Shown here: one piece after another, positions 50,911 to 63,800 of the stretch | Layout: each line of letters opens with the position of its first letter | Numbering within the stretch: the first letter of the stretch is position 1 | Assembly: GCA_963575745.1 (NCBI GenBank) | Contig: CAUYUJ010014203.1 | Location: forward strand, 78,747 to 142,746 | Length of the DNA stretch: 64,000 nucleotides | Reading direction: 5' to 3' | From: Prorocentrum cordatum | Taxonomy: Eukaryota > Sar > Dinophyceae > Prorocentrales > Prorocentraceae | Translations under genes and position numbers: made by a program | Notes under the pieces: generated by a model | Databases searched by the model: none | What the model was told of the DNA's origin: nothing | Seen by the model: the letters and a program-made list of their open reading frames with translations, nothing else

Positions 50911-51306
50911 GGATGAGGATGATGATGATGATGATGATGATGACGATGATGATGATGCTGCTGATGATGATGATGATGATGACATCGAGCATATGTGTGG
51001 CCGAGGATGCGGAGACCGAGGGCTGAGGATGTGGAGGCCAGGGGAACAAGCGGGAGCAGAAGGAGGGTTAGGAGGAGGGGGAGGCACAGGAGGAAGAGGA
51101 TAATGGCTAGGCTGAACTGATGATGATATCAAGCATCTGTGTGGTCGTGTAGAGATTGCAGTCGGTGGTTGGAGTTGCTTCAGTACCCTTGCCCGAAAAC
51201 ACAACTGCACAAGGAGCGGAACGGGAACGCTGAGAGGTGGTGCTGCGGCCAGCAGCGGTGCCAGTAGATGCAGATGATTTTCTGACGTCAGTTGGCTTGC
51301 CGTAGG
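50376..51306. repeat. Segmental duplication, copy 2
   Basis: Blocks a (50376-50580) and b (51040-51306) as described for copy 1. Block a here has about nine 10-bp units (TAAATCCAGG type, 50422-50510) against about four in copy 1. Between a and b stands a GAT tract. The right end of the similarity is GGCTTGCCGTA in both copies. Confidence 0.85.
50706..50985. repeat. (GAT)n tract inside segmental duplication copy 2
   Basis: About 280 bp of GAT with GCT, GAC and GAG variants, nearly pure from 50800 to 50920. Confidence 0.97.
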
Positions 51307-51839
51307 GCACGTTGTTGACGAACGAAACAACGCGCGCCCATACCCATATGGGGGGTCGTTCGGCGGAGGAATGGCTCTCTGTATGGGTGCGGGTTGTCGG
51401 AACCCAGGGGGCGCTCCCGTTTCCGGCTATGGGTGTGTGTGCTGCTCGTTCGTCAGTACTAATGCCACGATGGCTTGAGGTCCATCGTATGCTGCTGCAG
51501 ATCTCGCGACATGTTTGGCCGCGGATGTCTTTCTTCCTCCCCGCGGCCGCCCTCGTCCTACCCGCCGTCTCTCCTCTCTGAGGTGTCTGTCTGCTATCTC
51601 GCATCCCGACCTCGCCCCTCCCCCCCCGCGCAGTGTGCTCGCAGGCGCCGCGGCACCACGTATTTCTTGGCTTACCTTGTTGCCCAGATTGATGTACCGA
51701 TTTCCTAGCACCACTACCACAGGTAGGGGAGGAGGATGAGGAGGAGGAGCAGGAGGAGGAGGAGGAGGAGGAGCTCCCCATCCTTCCTTACTTCTTCCCC
51801 GTCCTACCTATGATAGTGGTGGTGGAAAGTCCATCACAG
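51307..51839. other. Unassigned, with a GGA run
   Basis: No gene recognised. GGA repeats at about 51727-51772. Confidence 0.4.
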
Positions 51840-52160
51840 ATGATTCTGGGACCATCGGCATCATGCCGCATGCAGCGGCCAGCATCACCACCGTCCGCCT
51901 CTGCTTCTTGCTCAGCGCGGTGCGGCCCTCGATGTTCCGCCGATTTGCAGGAGGAGCTGGGGGAGGAGCAGGGGTTAGGATGACGGCCAATCGGGTGATG
52001 TCGATACTGCTGAGTGATGATGCTACTGATGATGAGGTGGCCTGATTGTTTACCCAGTATGCCATGTGCTAGACCGCACTCGGCAGCACGGTGCCGAGGC
52101 GTCGAGCGGGGGCTCGCCCCCATCACGACCAGCTTCGGCTCCTTCGGTGTCTCGGTCACC
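51840..52160 (-). pseudogene. Possible ankyrin-repeat-like fragment
   Basis: On the minus strand from about 52155: EPKLVVMGASPRSTPRHRAA, ECGLAHGIL, then in another frame NRRNIEGRTALSKKQRRT and VVMLAAACGMMPMV. GASP-TP-HRAAECG and GRTAL...MLAAACG resemble ankyrin consensus positions. Only two partial units in two frames are seen, so this is weak; a chance match in Ala-rich frames is possible. Confidence 0.25.
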
Positions 52161-52419
52161 CTGCAGGAGATAGAAGTCTTCTTGAAGGATGGCGGGCGGC
52201 GGGGGTCGGCGATCGCCGATGACGTCTGCGCCTAAGTGAAATTTTGTCTGGAGCTGGCCGGGGGTGTGGGGTGGGGGAGGAAGGGATGTGAGGAGGGCGG
52301 GAGGGGCATATGAGTGGTAGAGGTGGACCAAGACAGGGGGACTGGGGAGGAAATAGGACAGAGGAGGTCGGAGGGAAGGGGAGTGCTTCCACGACTCAAG
52401 CAGGTGGTGTAGGTGCAAG
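52161..52419. other. G-rich spacer
   Basis: GGGAGG-rich sequence on the left edge of the large GAT region. No gene recognised. Confidence 0.4.
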
Positions 52420-55038
52420 TCTGCTGATCGTGATGTTGCTGCTTTTGATGAGGATGACGGTGTGGATGATGATGAGGATCAGGATGATGATGACGATGAT
52501 GCTGCTGCTGGTGAGGATGCCGCTGCAGCTCATGACGATGTTGATGTGGATGAGGATGAGGATGAGGATAATGGTGATCATGACGATGATGATGACGACG
52601 ACGATGCTGATGATGCTGAAAGCTGACGATCATGATGCTGCTGATGATGATGTTGATGATGTTCTGAATGACGATGAGGTTACTGATGATGTCGCTGAGG
52701 ATAATGATGAGGATGATGCTGGCGTGGGTGAGGATGCCGATGAGGATGAGGATGAGGATTCTGATGATGATGACGACGATGCTGATCATGATGATGATGC
52801 TGCTGATGATGATGATGATGACGAGGAGGATCACGATGATGACGGGGATGATAACGATGCTGTTTCTGATGATGATATTGCTGCTGCTTCTGAGGATGGG
52901 CATGTGGATGATGCTGAGGATCATGATGATGAGGATGATGATGCGGACCATGATGATGTTGCTGATGGTGATGATGTTGCTGCTGCTGCTGCGGTTGATG
53001 ATGATGGCGATGATGCTTGTGTTGCTGATGATGTTGCTGATGAGAACGAGGAGGCGGATGAGGGTGTGGATGAGGATGATGATGGGGATCATGATGTTGA
53101 TGATGCTGCTGGTGATGGTGATGATGCTACTGCTGCTTCTGCTGCCGATGATGATACATGCTTTCGATGTGGATGTGGACGGGGATGGGGATGATGATGC
53201 TGATTATAGTGATGCTGCTGCTGATGATGATGATGCTGATAATGATGATGATGATGTAGATTACGATGCTGCTGATTGTCAGGATGACGATGATGATGCT
53301 GCTGATGATGATTATGAAGATTCTGATACTGACGATGACGACAGAAATGGTGACGATGCCGATGGGGACGATGCTGCTGCAGATGCTGCTGCTGACGATG
53401 ATTATGCTGATGAGGATGACGATGCGGAGGATGATGGTGATGATGACGATGCGGATCACGATGATGACGCTGGTTGAGGTGCTGATGGTGTTGCTGCTGC
53501 TGGTAACGATGTCGATGATTCTGCTGCGGATGATAAAGATGATATGATGCCGATGATGCTTCAGATGATGTGCTGATGCTGATGCTGATGCTGATGAGGA
53601 TGCTGCTGCTGCTGCATATGATGATACTGATCAGGATGAGGAGCTGGATGCTGATAATCATGATGCTGCTGATGATGGTGATGAGGATGAAGATGATGCT
53701 GATGATGGTGATTATGATGATGATGATGACGGCGATGATGATGCTGCAGATTATGACGATGACGATGATGATGATGATGATGGCGATGGTGCGGTTGCTG
53801 AAGATGCTGTTGCTGTTGCTGATGAGGCTGACGAGGTGGATGATGCGGAGGTGGACGAGGACGGTGATGCTGAGGAGGATCTGAGCGATGCCGACGGTGA
53901 CCACGACCATCATTTTGCAACTGATGCTGATGATGCTGCTGTTGACTATGATGATACTGATTGGGATAACAATGGGGAGGATCATGAGGATGAGTATGGT
54001 GATGAGAACGACGATGATGATAGTGATGCTGATGATGACGACCATGATAATGATGATGATGATGATTATCAGATAATGTTGTTGATGATGGTGATGATGC
54101 TGATGTTCTTGATGATGATGATGCTATTGATGATGAGGTCGCTGCTGCTGATGATGATGATGCTGCTGATGAGGATGCGGATGCGAATGCTGAGGATGAT
54201 GATGCTGCTGATGCCGATGCTGATGCTGATGAGGATGAGAATGATGATGATAATTTGGATGATGATGAGGGTGGTGATGCTGAAGATGACGATGATGATG
54301 GTGATGATGGTGTTGCTGCTGCTGATGATGATAGGGTGCTGCTGCTTATGATGATACGGTGGCTGACCATGATGATGCAGATTGCATGAGGATGTGAACG
54401 ACGCTGATGATCGGAATGATGATGGGAACGGTAATGATGATGACGATGGTGATGATGGTGATCATGATGTTGATCAGGACGATGCTGCTGCTGATGATGA
54501 TGATGCCAAGGATGCTGCTCATGCTGATGCTTCTGCTGAGGAGGATGCTGATGGGAATGTGGATGAGAGTGGGGATGAGGATGTGGATGTGGACGATGAT
54601 CCGGATCACGGTGAGGATAACGACCCGATGACAAGTTTGCTGCTGCTGATGATGAGGATGCTGCTGCTGAGGATGAGAAGGTGGATGAGGAGAAGGGTAT
54701 GGAGGAGGATGGGGATGGAGATCATGATGGTGATGGTGGTAATGCTGATGATGAGGATCAGGATGGCGATGACGATAATGATGACTATGATGTTGCTGCT
54801 GATGATGTCGACTATGCTGCTGTTGACGATGCTGATGAGGTTGAGGATGCCAGGATGAGGACGGGGATGCTGAAGACGATGATTCTGATAATCAGGATCA
54901 TGACGAACATGGTGATGCTGACGACGACGATGCTGATGATGGTGATGTTGCTGCTGATGATACTGCTGCTGATAATGGTACTGATGAGGATGGTGCTGTA
55001 GATGAGGATGAGGCTGCGGATCATGATGAGGATGCTGC

Positions 55039-55070
<32 letters not shown>

Positions 55071-56337
55071 GTGATGATCACGGTGATGGTGCTGATGCGG
55101 ATTCTGCTTCTGATGGTCATGATTTTGCTGTTGATTTGGACTATCAGCTGAAGGAGGATGAGGATGAGGATGATGATGAGGATCACAATGATGAGGCTGA
55201 CGAGGATTATGCTGATGATGATGCTGCTGATGCTGCTGCTGTTGCTGCTGATGATGTTAATGTTAACGGAACCGAGGAGGTATATGAGGATATGGATGGG
55301 GATGGGGATGCTTATGTTAATGGTAAGGATGATTGTGCTGCTGCTGATGATGTTGCTGCTGATGATTATGATACTGCGGATGCGGATTTGGATATGGATG
55401 ATAATGATGATGATGAGGATACTGATCAGTATCAGGATGCAGATGATGACACTGGTACTAGTGATGGTGATGTTGCTGCTGCTGATGATGCTGATGCTGA
55501 TGCTGATGCTGATGCTGGTGCTGCTGCGGATGAGGATGTGGAGGATGCGCATGAGGATGAGGATACTGATGCTGCTGGTGATGATGATGGTGTTAATCGG
55601 GATGTCTTTGCTGATGAGATGGTGAGCATGATGGGCAAGATCATGCTGCTGCCCAAGGAGATGATGCTCCTATTGTTGCTGATGCTGATACTGCTGAGGC
55701 ACAATTAGGGTAATGGGGATTGCAGTGATCATGATAACAATGCTAAGAATGTGAACGAGGCTGGCACTGTGGACGAGGATGATGGTGCTAAGTATGATGA
55801 TGAACACACTGATGACGGTCAGGATGCTGATGATGATGATGATGACGCCGAGCATGTTGATGGTGCTGCTGATGGTGCGGATGCTGCTGGTGAGATTGCT
55901 CTGGAGGATGAGAATGTGGATGAGGTTGAGGGTGAAAATTGTGATGATGACGAATAGTAGAATGATGCTGATGATGCTGATGATGATAATGATGATGATG
56001 ATGCTGATGATGATGAGGATGATTGTGCTGTTGCTGATGGTGATGATGAGGTTTCACGATGGGGACGATGATGATGATGGTGCGACTGATGATTCCGCTG
56101 CATACGGCTGTGGATGCTGACGAGGGGGAGGATGATGAGGCGGATCCGGATACTGCTGCTGACGATGATGGTGATGCCGATGCTGATGATCATGATACTG
56201 ATGCTGCGGCTGATGATGATGCTGCTGATGATGAGGCTGATGGTAGTGAGGATGATGTTGAAGATGATGAGGATGATGACGAGGATGATGATGCGGAGCA
56301 GAATGACGATAATGATAAATTCGATGCTGCTGCTGAT

Positions 56338-56400
<63 letters not shown>

Positions 56401-56626
56401 CATGATGTTGCTGCTGCGGCTGATGATGGTACCGATGATGAGGCTGATGGTAGTGAGGACGATGATGAGGATGATGATGATACTGACGAGGATGCTGATG
56501 CGGAGCAGGATGATGACGCTGATGCCAATGATGATGCCGGAGTTCTTGACGATGATGCTGCTTCTCATGATGGTGAGCAAGACGATCCTGGTTGTGCTGA
56601 TGATGATGCTGATGCTGATGATGACT

Positions 56627-56666
<40 letters not shown>

Positions 56667-56736
56667 CGATATGATACATTGGATGCTGATGCTGATGATG
56701 ATGGTGATAATGATTATGATGATGATGATGATGATG

Positions 56737-56794
<58 letters not shown>

Positions 56795-57075
56795 GGACGT
56801 TGATGACAATGCTGATGATGTTGATGATGATGATGATTCTCTTACTGATGCTGCTGCTGCTTATGATGATGGGGATGTCGACGATAATGAGGATGATGAG
56901 GATGATGCTGCTTCTGCTGCTGTGGATGATGTGGATCAGGATGATGGTGACGATGATGATGATGACGATGATCATGATGATGATGGTGGTGATGATGTTG
57001 ACGACGCCGATGATAACGATCCCTCTGTTCCCGTTGTTGATGTTGTTTCTGCTGATGATGGTGGTGATGGGTATC

Positions 57076-57120
<45 letters not shown>

Positions 57121-57668
57121 TGATGATGATGCTAATAGTCAGGATGATGATGATGATTATGATGCTGGTGATGATGACGATCATACTGACGACGATGAGG
57201 ATGATTGTAAGAATGAGGATGGTGGTGATTCTGATACTGATGACGATGCTGCTGCTGATGAAGACGAGGATGATGAGGATGATGATGGTGGTGAGGGTCA
57301 TGCAGTGGGTAAGGCCGTGGATGAGAAGGATGATGTCGATGAGGATGATGCGGATGATCATGATGCTGGTGATGACGACGTTGCTGATGATGATGACGAT
57401 TATGATGCTGATGCAGCTGATGATGCTGCTGATAATGATGATGCTGATGAGGATGATGTTGATAATGATGAGGATGATGATGCGGATCACTTTGCTAAAT
57501 GCTGATGAGGTTGCTGCAGCTGCTGATGATGCTGCTGAGAGTTCTGAGATTAATGAGGATGAGGATGTGTATTAGGCTGAATCTGAGGATGAGGATGCTG
57601 TTGATGATGATGATGATGATGGTGATGGTGATGGTGATGGTGATGATGCTGATTCTTATGATGATGAC

Positions 57669-57724
<56 letters not shown>

Positions 57725-57733
57725 CAGTACTGA
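52420..57733. repeat. Giant GAT-type trinucleotide region, 5.3 kb
   Basis: Almost continuous GNN triplets: GAT dominant, GCT very common, GAC, GAG, GGT, GCG and GTT less so, plus rare non-G triplets. Purer GAT runs occur near 55036-55073, 56335-56404, 56628-56665, 56752-56790, 57075-57120 and 57610-57722. One frame reads Asp/Ala/Glu/Gly/Val, another Met/Leu/Arg. Frame shifts are frequent and no domain is recognisable, so no gene is called. A short less regular stretch lies at about 55690-55760. Confidence 0.95.
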
Positions 57734-57879
57734 TGATTCTTTAGGCTTGCATCCGCCGATCCCTGTGATCTCAGTTCGTTCCCCATGACCTCGGGGGCCT
57801 GTGGACCGCCTGTCAGCGCCGCGAAGGCTGAAGAGTCGGATACTCTACATGTGTATGTTCTATTACGGGAGTTGGACGA
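57734..57879. other. Short non-repeat segment
   Basis: Unassigned junction between the GAT region and a decayed CTTGG-type unit. Confidence 0.4.
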
Positions 57880-58165
57880 TGTTTTTGGGCTATCGTTGGA
57901 GGCCTCCTGGAGTCATTTTGGGTGCGGCTGCGGGCTATCTTGGGCTTATCGGAAGTATATTTGAGCTACTCTGGCCAGTCTTGGATAGTCTTGAATGCGT
58001 CGTGGGCCCTGCTTGGGTCGTTGGGGAGCTTTCGAGACTCCCGTGCCGCGTTTGCCTCGGCTCGGGGGGGTGGGGATTGAAGCTCCGGTTTGGGTGCCCT
58101 GGGAGGGAACGTGAGAATAGGGGGGAATAACCTCACACGCGTTAAAAACCACAAAGGGCCGGTAG
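57880..58165. repeat. Decayed composite unit, copy 1
   Basis: Degenerate CTTGG-rich sequence (57890-58040), then GGTTTGGGTGCCCTGGGAGG, GGGGGGAATAACCTCACACG, C, and ACCACAAAGGGCCGG. The last three landmarks match 59455-59530. It is therefore a decayed copy of the composite at 58845-59530. Confidence 0.6.
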
Positions 58166-58690
58166 ATTTTTACTACGGCGAGGACCCTGCCCAGAATGTT
58201 TGGATTGTCTTCTCCTGCCATTTCTCTTGCTCGCCCTTCTCCCCCTGGCCATCGCGGTCGACGCCAGCGCCGGCGGCGCTGGCGTCGTCGACGGCGACGG
58301 CGACGGCGGCGGCGCCCCCAGCCGTTGCGGCACCGGCGCCGGGCCCGCCGAGACGGGCTGCCGCAGCGGCAGTGGCGGCGGCGGGGGCGGTGCGCCCCGC
58401 TCGCGCGTGGCCGAGTGTCGCTCGCGCGTGCCCAGCAGAGCGACGCCCGGAAGTGCAAGTCGTGCGCGTGAGACCTGCTGAAGTGTCCGTGGCAGCCGGC
58501 GAATGCTCGGGGCCGCAGGGGGGAGCAGGAGGAGGAGGGGGAACGTGGAGGTGGAGGAGGAGGAGGAAGAGGAGGAGAAGTCAGGATCTGGTCGTGCGCC
58601 TTTAGCTCAGACTTCTGGTGGCCGTTCGGGACGAGGCCGGCATCCCTGGAACGCACGCTACCACCCTAGACTTGGAGATTTTGTGCGAGC
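58166..58690. other. GC-rich segment with a perfect 12-bp hairpin
   Basis: GACGCCAGCGCC (58260-58271) and GGCGCTGGCGTC (58275-58286) form a stem with a 3-nt loop, followed by GAC/GGC repeats and a GGA run (about 58523-58580). A frame at 58200-58481 starts with the hydrophobic CLLLPFLLLALLPLAIA, signal-peptide-like, but has no nearby ATG. Confidence 0.5.
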
Positions 58691-58844
58691 TCCCTGACCG
58701 TGAATTTTTAAATGTTTCTGGGTCCATGCCGGCATGCTTGTGGGTCGAAGTCTCAGGGATGCTTCGTGGAGTCTCTTCGGGGCATTGGTGGGGGACTAGG
58801 GGAGTGGGAGTGTCATAGTTCTGAGGGATGCTTCGTGGGCTCAT
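58691..58844. other. Unassigned, with GGGATGCTTCGTGG duplicated
   Basis: CAGGGATGCTTCGTGGAGTC (about 58754) and GAGGGATGCTTCGTGGGCTC (about 58822) are a short direct repeat. Nothing else recognised. Confidence 0.45.
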
Positions 58845-59530
58845 TGTATTTCCCGTGCCTGGAGCCTTTTTGGCGCTCTTGTGGAACTCCCTGGAGGCCT
58901 CTTAGGGTTTCTTGGGGGCTTCTTGGGGCAGCTTGGAAGCGTGTTGAGGCCGACGGCTTGACATTTCCGTTCGGGATCCTTCTCGGGGCCCCCCTCATGG
59001 GGCCGTTCTGGAGTTGTCTTGGGTCGTGAGCGGGACCTCTTGGGCCGTCTTGGCGGCTGTTTCGGCCGTCTTTGGTTCTTGTTGGGCCGTTTCGGAGCCC
59101 TTTTTGGGGCCTCTTGGGCCGTGCTGGACGGAGTGAAAGCCGAAGAGGCGATGTGGTAAAAGTGCACGTGTCCCCACGAGATCGGGACGATTTTTCCATA
59201 TTTGGGCCCTCGTGGTGGGCCTCTTGGAGACCTCGTGGAGCGTTTTGGAAACATCGTGCGCCGTCTGGAGACCATATTGGGTGTCTTGGAATGATATTTC
59301 GGGCTCGGGGTCCTCTTGGGCCATCTTGGGGGCCTCGTGGGAGGCTGCAAGGGATGTCTTGGAGCTCCAAAGTGAGCCCGGGGAGGGCCGCCCCCCCCTG
59401 ATGAATTCGGCGGGGGGTCGTCCCATTCCCATGCTGGGGGGGTTCGACTTCCCGATTTGGGGTCCCCGGGGGGGGGGTACGGCGGGGGGAATGATCTCAC
59501 ACGCTTAGAGACCAACAAAGGGTCGGCGGC
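58845..59530. repeat. CCTCTTGGGG-type array and composite unit, copy 2
   Basis: Degenerate GGCCTCTTGGG/GGGGCTTCTTGGG units, then GGGGTCCCCGGGGGGGG, GGGGGGAATGATCTCACACG, C and ACCAACAAAGGGTCGG, directly followed by a GAT tract. The complementary strand reads PKRPPRGPK-type peptide, rejected as a gene. Confidence 0.75.
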
Positions 59531-61060
59531 GAATGATGGTGATGAGGATGATGAGGATGATGAGGATGATGAGGATAATGAGGACGATGAGGATGATGAT
59601 GATGGTGGTGGTGGTGATGATGATGGTGATGCTGATGATGATGCTGATGGTGATGGTGATGATGATAGCAGTGGCGATAACGTTCACGATGGTCATTCTG
59701 TTGCTGCTGATGACGATGGTGATGATGCTGCTGCTGAGGATGCGGATGCTGATGATGATGCGGATGTGGATGAGGATGATGACGCGGATGATGATAATGA
59801 CGATGATGATCAAGCTGCTGATGTTGATGAGGATGATGCTGATGCTGCGGCTGCTGATGTTAATGATGTGAAGGCCTGGTGATCATGGTGAGGATGATGA
59901 TAATTATGATGGCGATTTTGGTAATGATTGTCACATAGTTTGTGATGCTGATGCTGGTCATGATGACGACGATGATGATGATTTAGATGAAGAAGCAGAA
60001 GAAGGTGATTCTGACGATGATGGTGCTGCTGCTGCTGAGAATCAGGGTGGTGATGATGCTATTGATTATGATCATAATGCAGATGAGGATGATCTTGACG
60101 ATGCTGATGATGATGATGTTTATGATGAAGATGATGATGATGATGGTGATTGCGACGATGCTGAGGGCCAATCTGATGATTATGATGATGCGGTTGATGA
60201 TGATGAGGATGCTGATGATGCTGCTGGTGATGAGGTTGATGCTCATGATTGTACTGCCCATGATGTGGATGATATGGATGTGGATGAGGATAGGATTGAC
60301 AATGCTGATTAACATGTGAATTATTATCAGGATGCTGATTTTGATGATTATGAGGATGGTGGTGTTGATACTGCTGATGATACTGATGATAATGATGTGA
60401 TGCGCATGGTGATGAGGACGATGATAATGATGCTGATGCCGATGAGGATGAGGATGATGCTGCTCCTGATGATGATGCTGATGGTATGGCGATGATGCTG
60501 CTTCTGTCGATGACGACGATGATAACGAGGGGACGGAGGAGGAGGAGGCGGAGGCCCGATGATGAAGTCGTTGCTGATGACTTTGCTGATGCTGGTGATG
60601 ATGGTGATTCTGGTGACGACTGTGGCAGTGGTGATGACGATGATGCTCATGATGATGATGATGATGATGATTTTGACGTGGATAATGATGATGTCGATGC
60701 TCATGACCAGAAGGTTGCTTCCGACGCTGCTGATGCTGATGATGTTGCTGCTGATGACGGTGATGCCCGTGAGGATGATGCTGATGATGGTGATGATGAT
60801 GACGATGATGATCAGGATACTGATGTTGACGATGATGTCGATCATGATAATGATGATGCTAATGATGATGATGAATATCAAGACGATGACGAGGCGCATG
60901 TTGATGCTGATGACGACGATGGTGCTGACGCTTATGGGGATGATGACCCCGCTGATGATGCGGATGCTGATGAGGATGATGATGTGGATGCGGATGAGGG
61001 CGACGATGATGAGAATGTTGATGAGGATCATGATGATGCTGCTGGCTATGATGATGATGC

Positions 61061-61101
<41 letters not shown>

Positions 61102-61798
61102 GTGCTGATGCTGCTGCTGATGACAATGCTGCTGCCAATGACCATGATGATGCTGATGAGGATGTGGCTGAGGATGACGAGGGTTATGATCAGGATCAGG
61201 AGGTTGATGATGCTGTCGACGATTCTGATTATGATGTCGTGGTTGCTGCTTATGGTGGTTCTACTGCTGATGGTGATGACGTGGATGATTGTAATCATGA
61301 TGAGGTTGATGCTACGGATCATGATGATGATGCTTCTGATCATACTGATCATGACTATGCTGATGACGATGCTGCTGCAGGTGGTGCTAACGCTCTTGAT
61401 GATGATGTTGATGAGGATGATGATGATGATGTCGGTGATGATGATTATTCTGGTAGTGCTGATGATGATGCAAGCCCGACTGATGATCATGATGGCGATG
61501 ATGATATTGCGGCTGTTGTTGATGTGGATGATGATGTCTCTCCTGATGCGAATGATCATACTGAGGGGGTATGAATGTGGATGGTGCTCATGATGACGAT
61601 GATGGTGATGAGGATGATGATAATGCTGATGACGATTTTTTCAATGCTGATGATGCTGCTGCTGACGGTGAGGATGATGCTGCTGATGATGATGATGGTG
61701 GTGTCGGTGGGGAGGTGGATGAAGCCCGATTACGATGATTGCGCTGACGATCTTTGCGAGACTACTGACCATGATGCTGGTGGTGGTGGTAGTGGTGG

Positions 61799-61863
<65 letters not shown>

Positions 61864-62366
61864 TCGACGATGATGGTACTGACGATTGTGACGATGCTGA
61901 TGGTGAGGATGGTACTGCTCATAACGATGCTGTTGCTGCTGGTGGTGTTGAGAAGGATCGGGCTGTGTATGAAGAAGAGGGTGCGGGTGATGATCGTGAT
62001 GATGATGAGGATCATAATGATGCTGGTGATGGTGCCGGTGGCGATGGTGACGATGATGATGATGATGCATTTCTTGATGCTGATGGTGCTCTTGACGAGG
62101 ATGACGATGTGGAGGAGTATGAGGATTACGATGATGCGGGTGCTGAAACTGATCAGGATGACGATGATGATGATGATGCTAATGACGATGATGATGAGGA
62201 TGAGGGTGCTGATGATGCTGCTGCTGATGATGCTGCGGCTGCTGCTGATGATGTTGATTACGCTGACGATGATGTGGAAGAGGATGCCGATGAGGATGTT
62301 GATGATGAGGACGGTGAGGACCAGGATGACGATGCTGATGCCGATGATGACGATGATGATGTTGAC

Positions 62367-62398
<32 letters not shown>

Positions 62399-62802
62399 CG
62401 ATTATGTTGATGATGATAATTATGATGATGATGGTGATGATGATGATAGTGATGAAGTTGCTGATGAGGATGGGGATGTGGATGAGGATGAGGATGGGTT
62501 TGATGCTGAGGATGAGGGTGATGATGCTGACGACGACGACATCAAGGAGGATGATAATGATGATGATGATGATGCTGCTGTTGATGCTGATGCTGATGCT
62601 GCTCATGTTGATGAAGCCGAGGAGGACGAGGCTGTGTAGGAGGACGAGGTGGATGTGGATGATGAGGATGCTGATGATGCTCATGATGATCAGGATGGCG
62701 ATGCTGCTTCTGCTACGTATGATGTTGTTGCTGATGATGATGATGCTGATGAGGATGATAATGAGGATGAGGATGAGGATGTGGATGATGATGGGGATGA
62801 TG

Positions 62803-62847
<45 letters not shown>

Positions 62848-63106
62848 ACGATGATGATGATCACGATATTGATTATGATGTTGATGTCAATGATGATGCT
62901 GATGATGATAAGACTGATTATGATAAGGATGATGATGAGAACCAGGATTCGGATGATGACGATACTGATGATACTGATGATGATGATGATGAGGAGGATG
63001 ATGAGGATGACGATGATTAATTACCGATGATGATGACGATGATGATGATGATGACGATGGTGATCTTGATGCTCTTGCTGCTGATGATGATCATGGTGAT
63101 GCTGCC

Positions 63107-63152
<46 letters not shown>

Positions 63153-63230
63153 CTGCTGCCGATGAGGATGAGGATGTGTATGATGGGGATTGTGATGCTA
63201 ATGCTGGTGATACTGCCGATGATGCTGAGT
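59531..63230. repeat. Second giant GAT-type trinucleotide region, 3.7 kb
   Basis: Same GNN composition as 52420-57733. The Asp-reading phase is continuous from about 60486 to 63020 (about 845 codons), broken only by stops at 61572-61574 and 62637-62639. Slippage in units of three would also give this, and stops need a T in the first position, so it is not evidence of coding. Purest runs: 61056-61100, 61797-61862, 62357-62400, 62800-62850 and 63108-63150. Confidence 0.95.
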
Positions 63231-63800
63231 ACATCCCCAGGACGAAAGTTTTTTCCTCTTGGGCCCGGAGTGAAGGTTTGAAGTCTTGAGCAGACGCGTA
63301 TGAGATACCCGCCGTCGGATCCAATGAAGTTCACGCGAATCCAATTTTGGTTTGCGTTTGTGTTTCGGTGGATCCGAATTCTGTCTGCGCGGTTCTGATT
63401 TCGGATGTTCCCGGATCCGCGTCCCACCTTATTTTGCACGGCGGATCTGATTCCGACCCTTTTTTTAGATTTATACTATTGAATAAAAACAGGGGGCAGG
63501 AAGAAGTCGGATCCGCGGACCCCGCAAACCGCCCGTGCTAAGATTCTACGGGGGAGGGGGGTTCGCTAATACACATGTCCACGATGGACCTTGTGTCGTC
63601 TCGCGCACTCCCATCAGCTCCCCGCGCGAGCGGGCCCCATTCGACATGAATACATACATCCCTCTCCCCCTGGTCGCTGCAAACAGCTCGTCCGGTCGCC
63701 GTCCGTTCGGCGGTGCCGACGTCTCGCGAGCTCCTCATGGCCGTTTTCACCTCGAGAGGAAAATCTCTCGTCCCGCGTAAGTATGCCGAGGAACATGTAA
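63231..63800. other. Non-repeat island with recurring GGATCC
   Basis: GGATCC or GGATCCG occurs at about 63318, 63371, 63413 and 63511 within 200 bp, partly as CGGATCCGCG. Contains AATAAAAACAGG near 63481. No gene recognised. Confidence 0.5.

Noticed and set aside
52420-63230. Long Asp-rich and Met/Leu-rich reading frames (up to 431 codons)
   Set aside because: They follow from uninterrupted triplet repeats on either strand. Several frames are open at once and no domain is visible.
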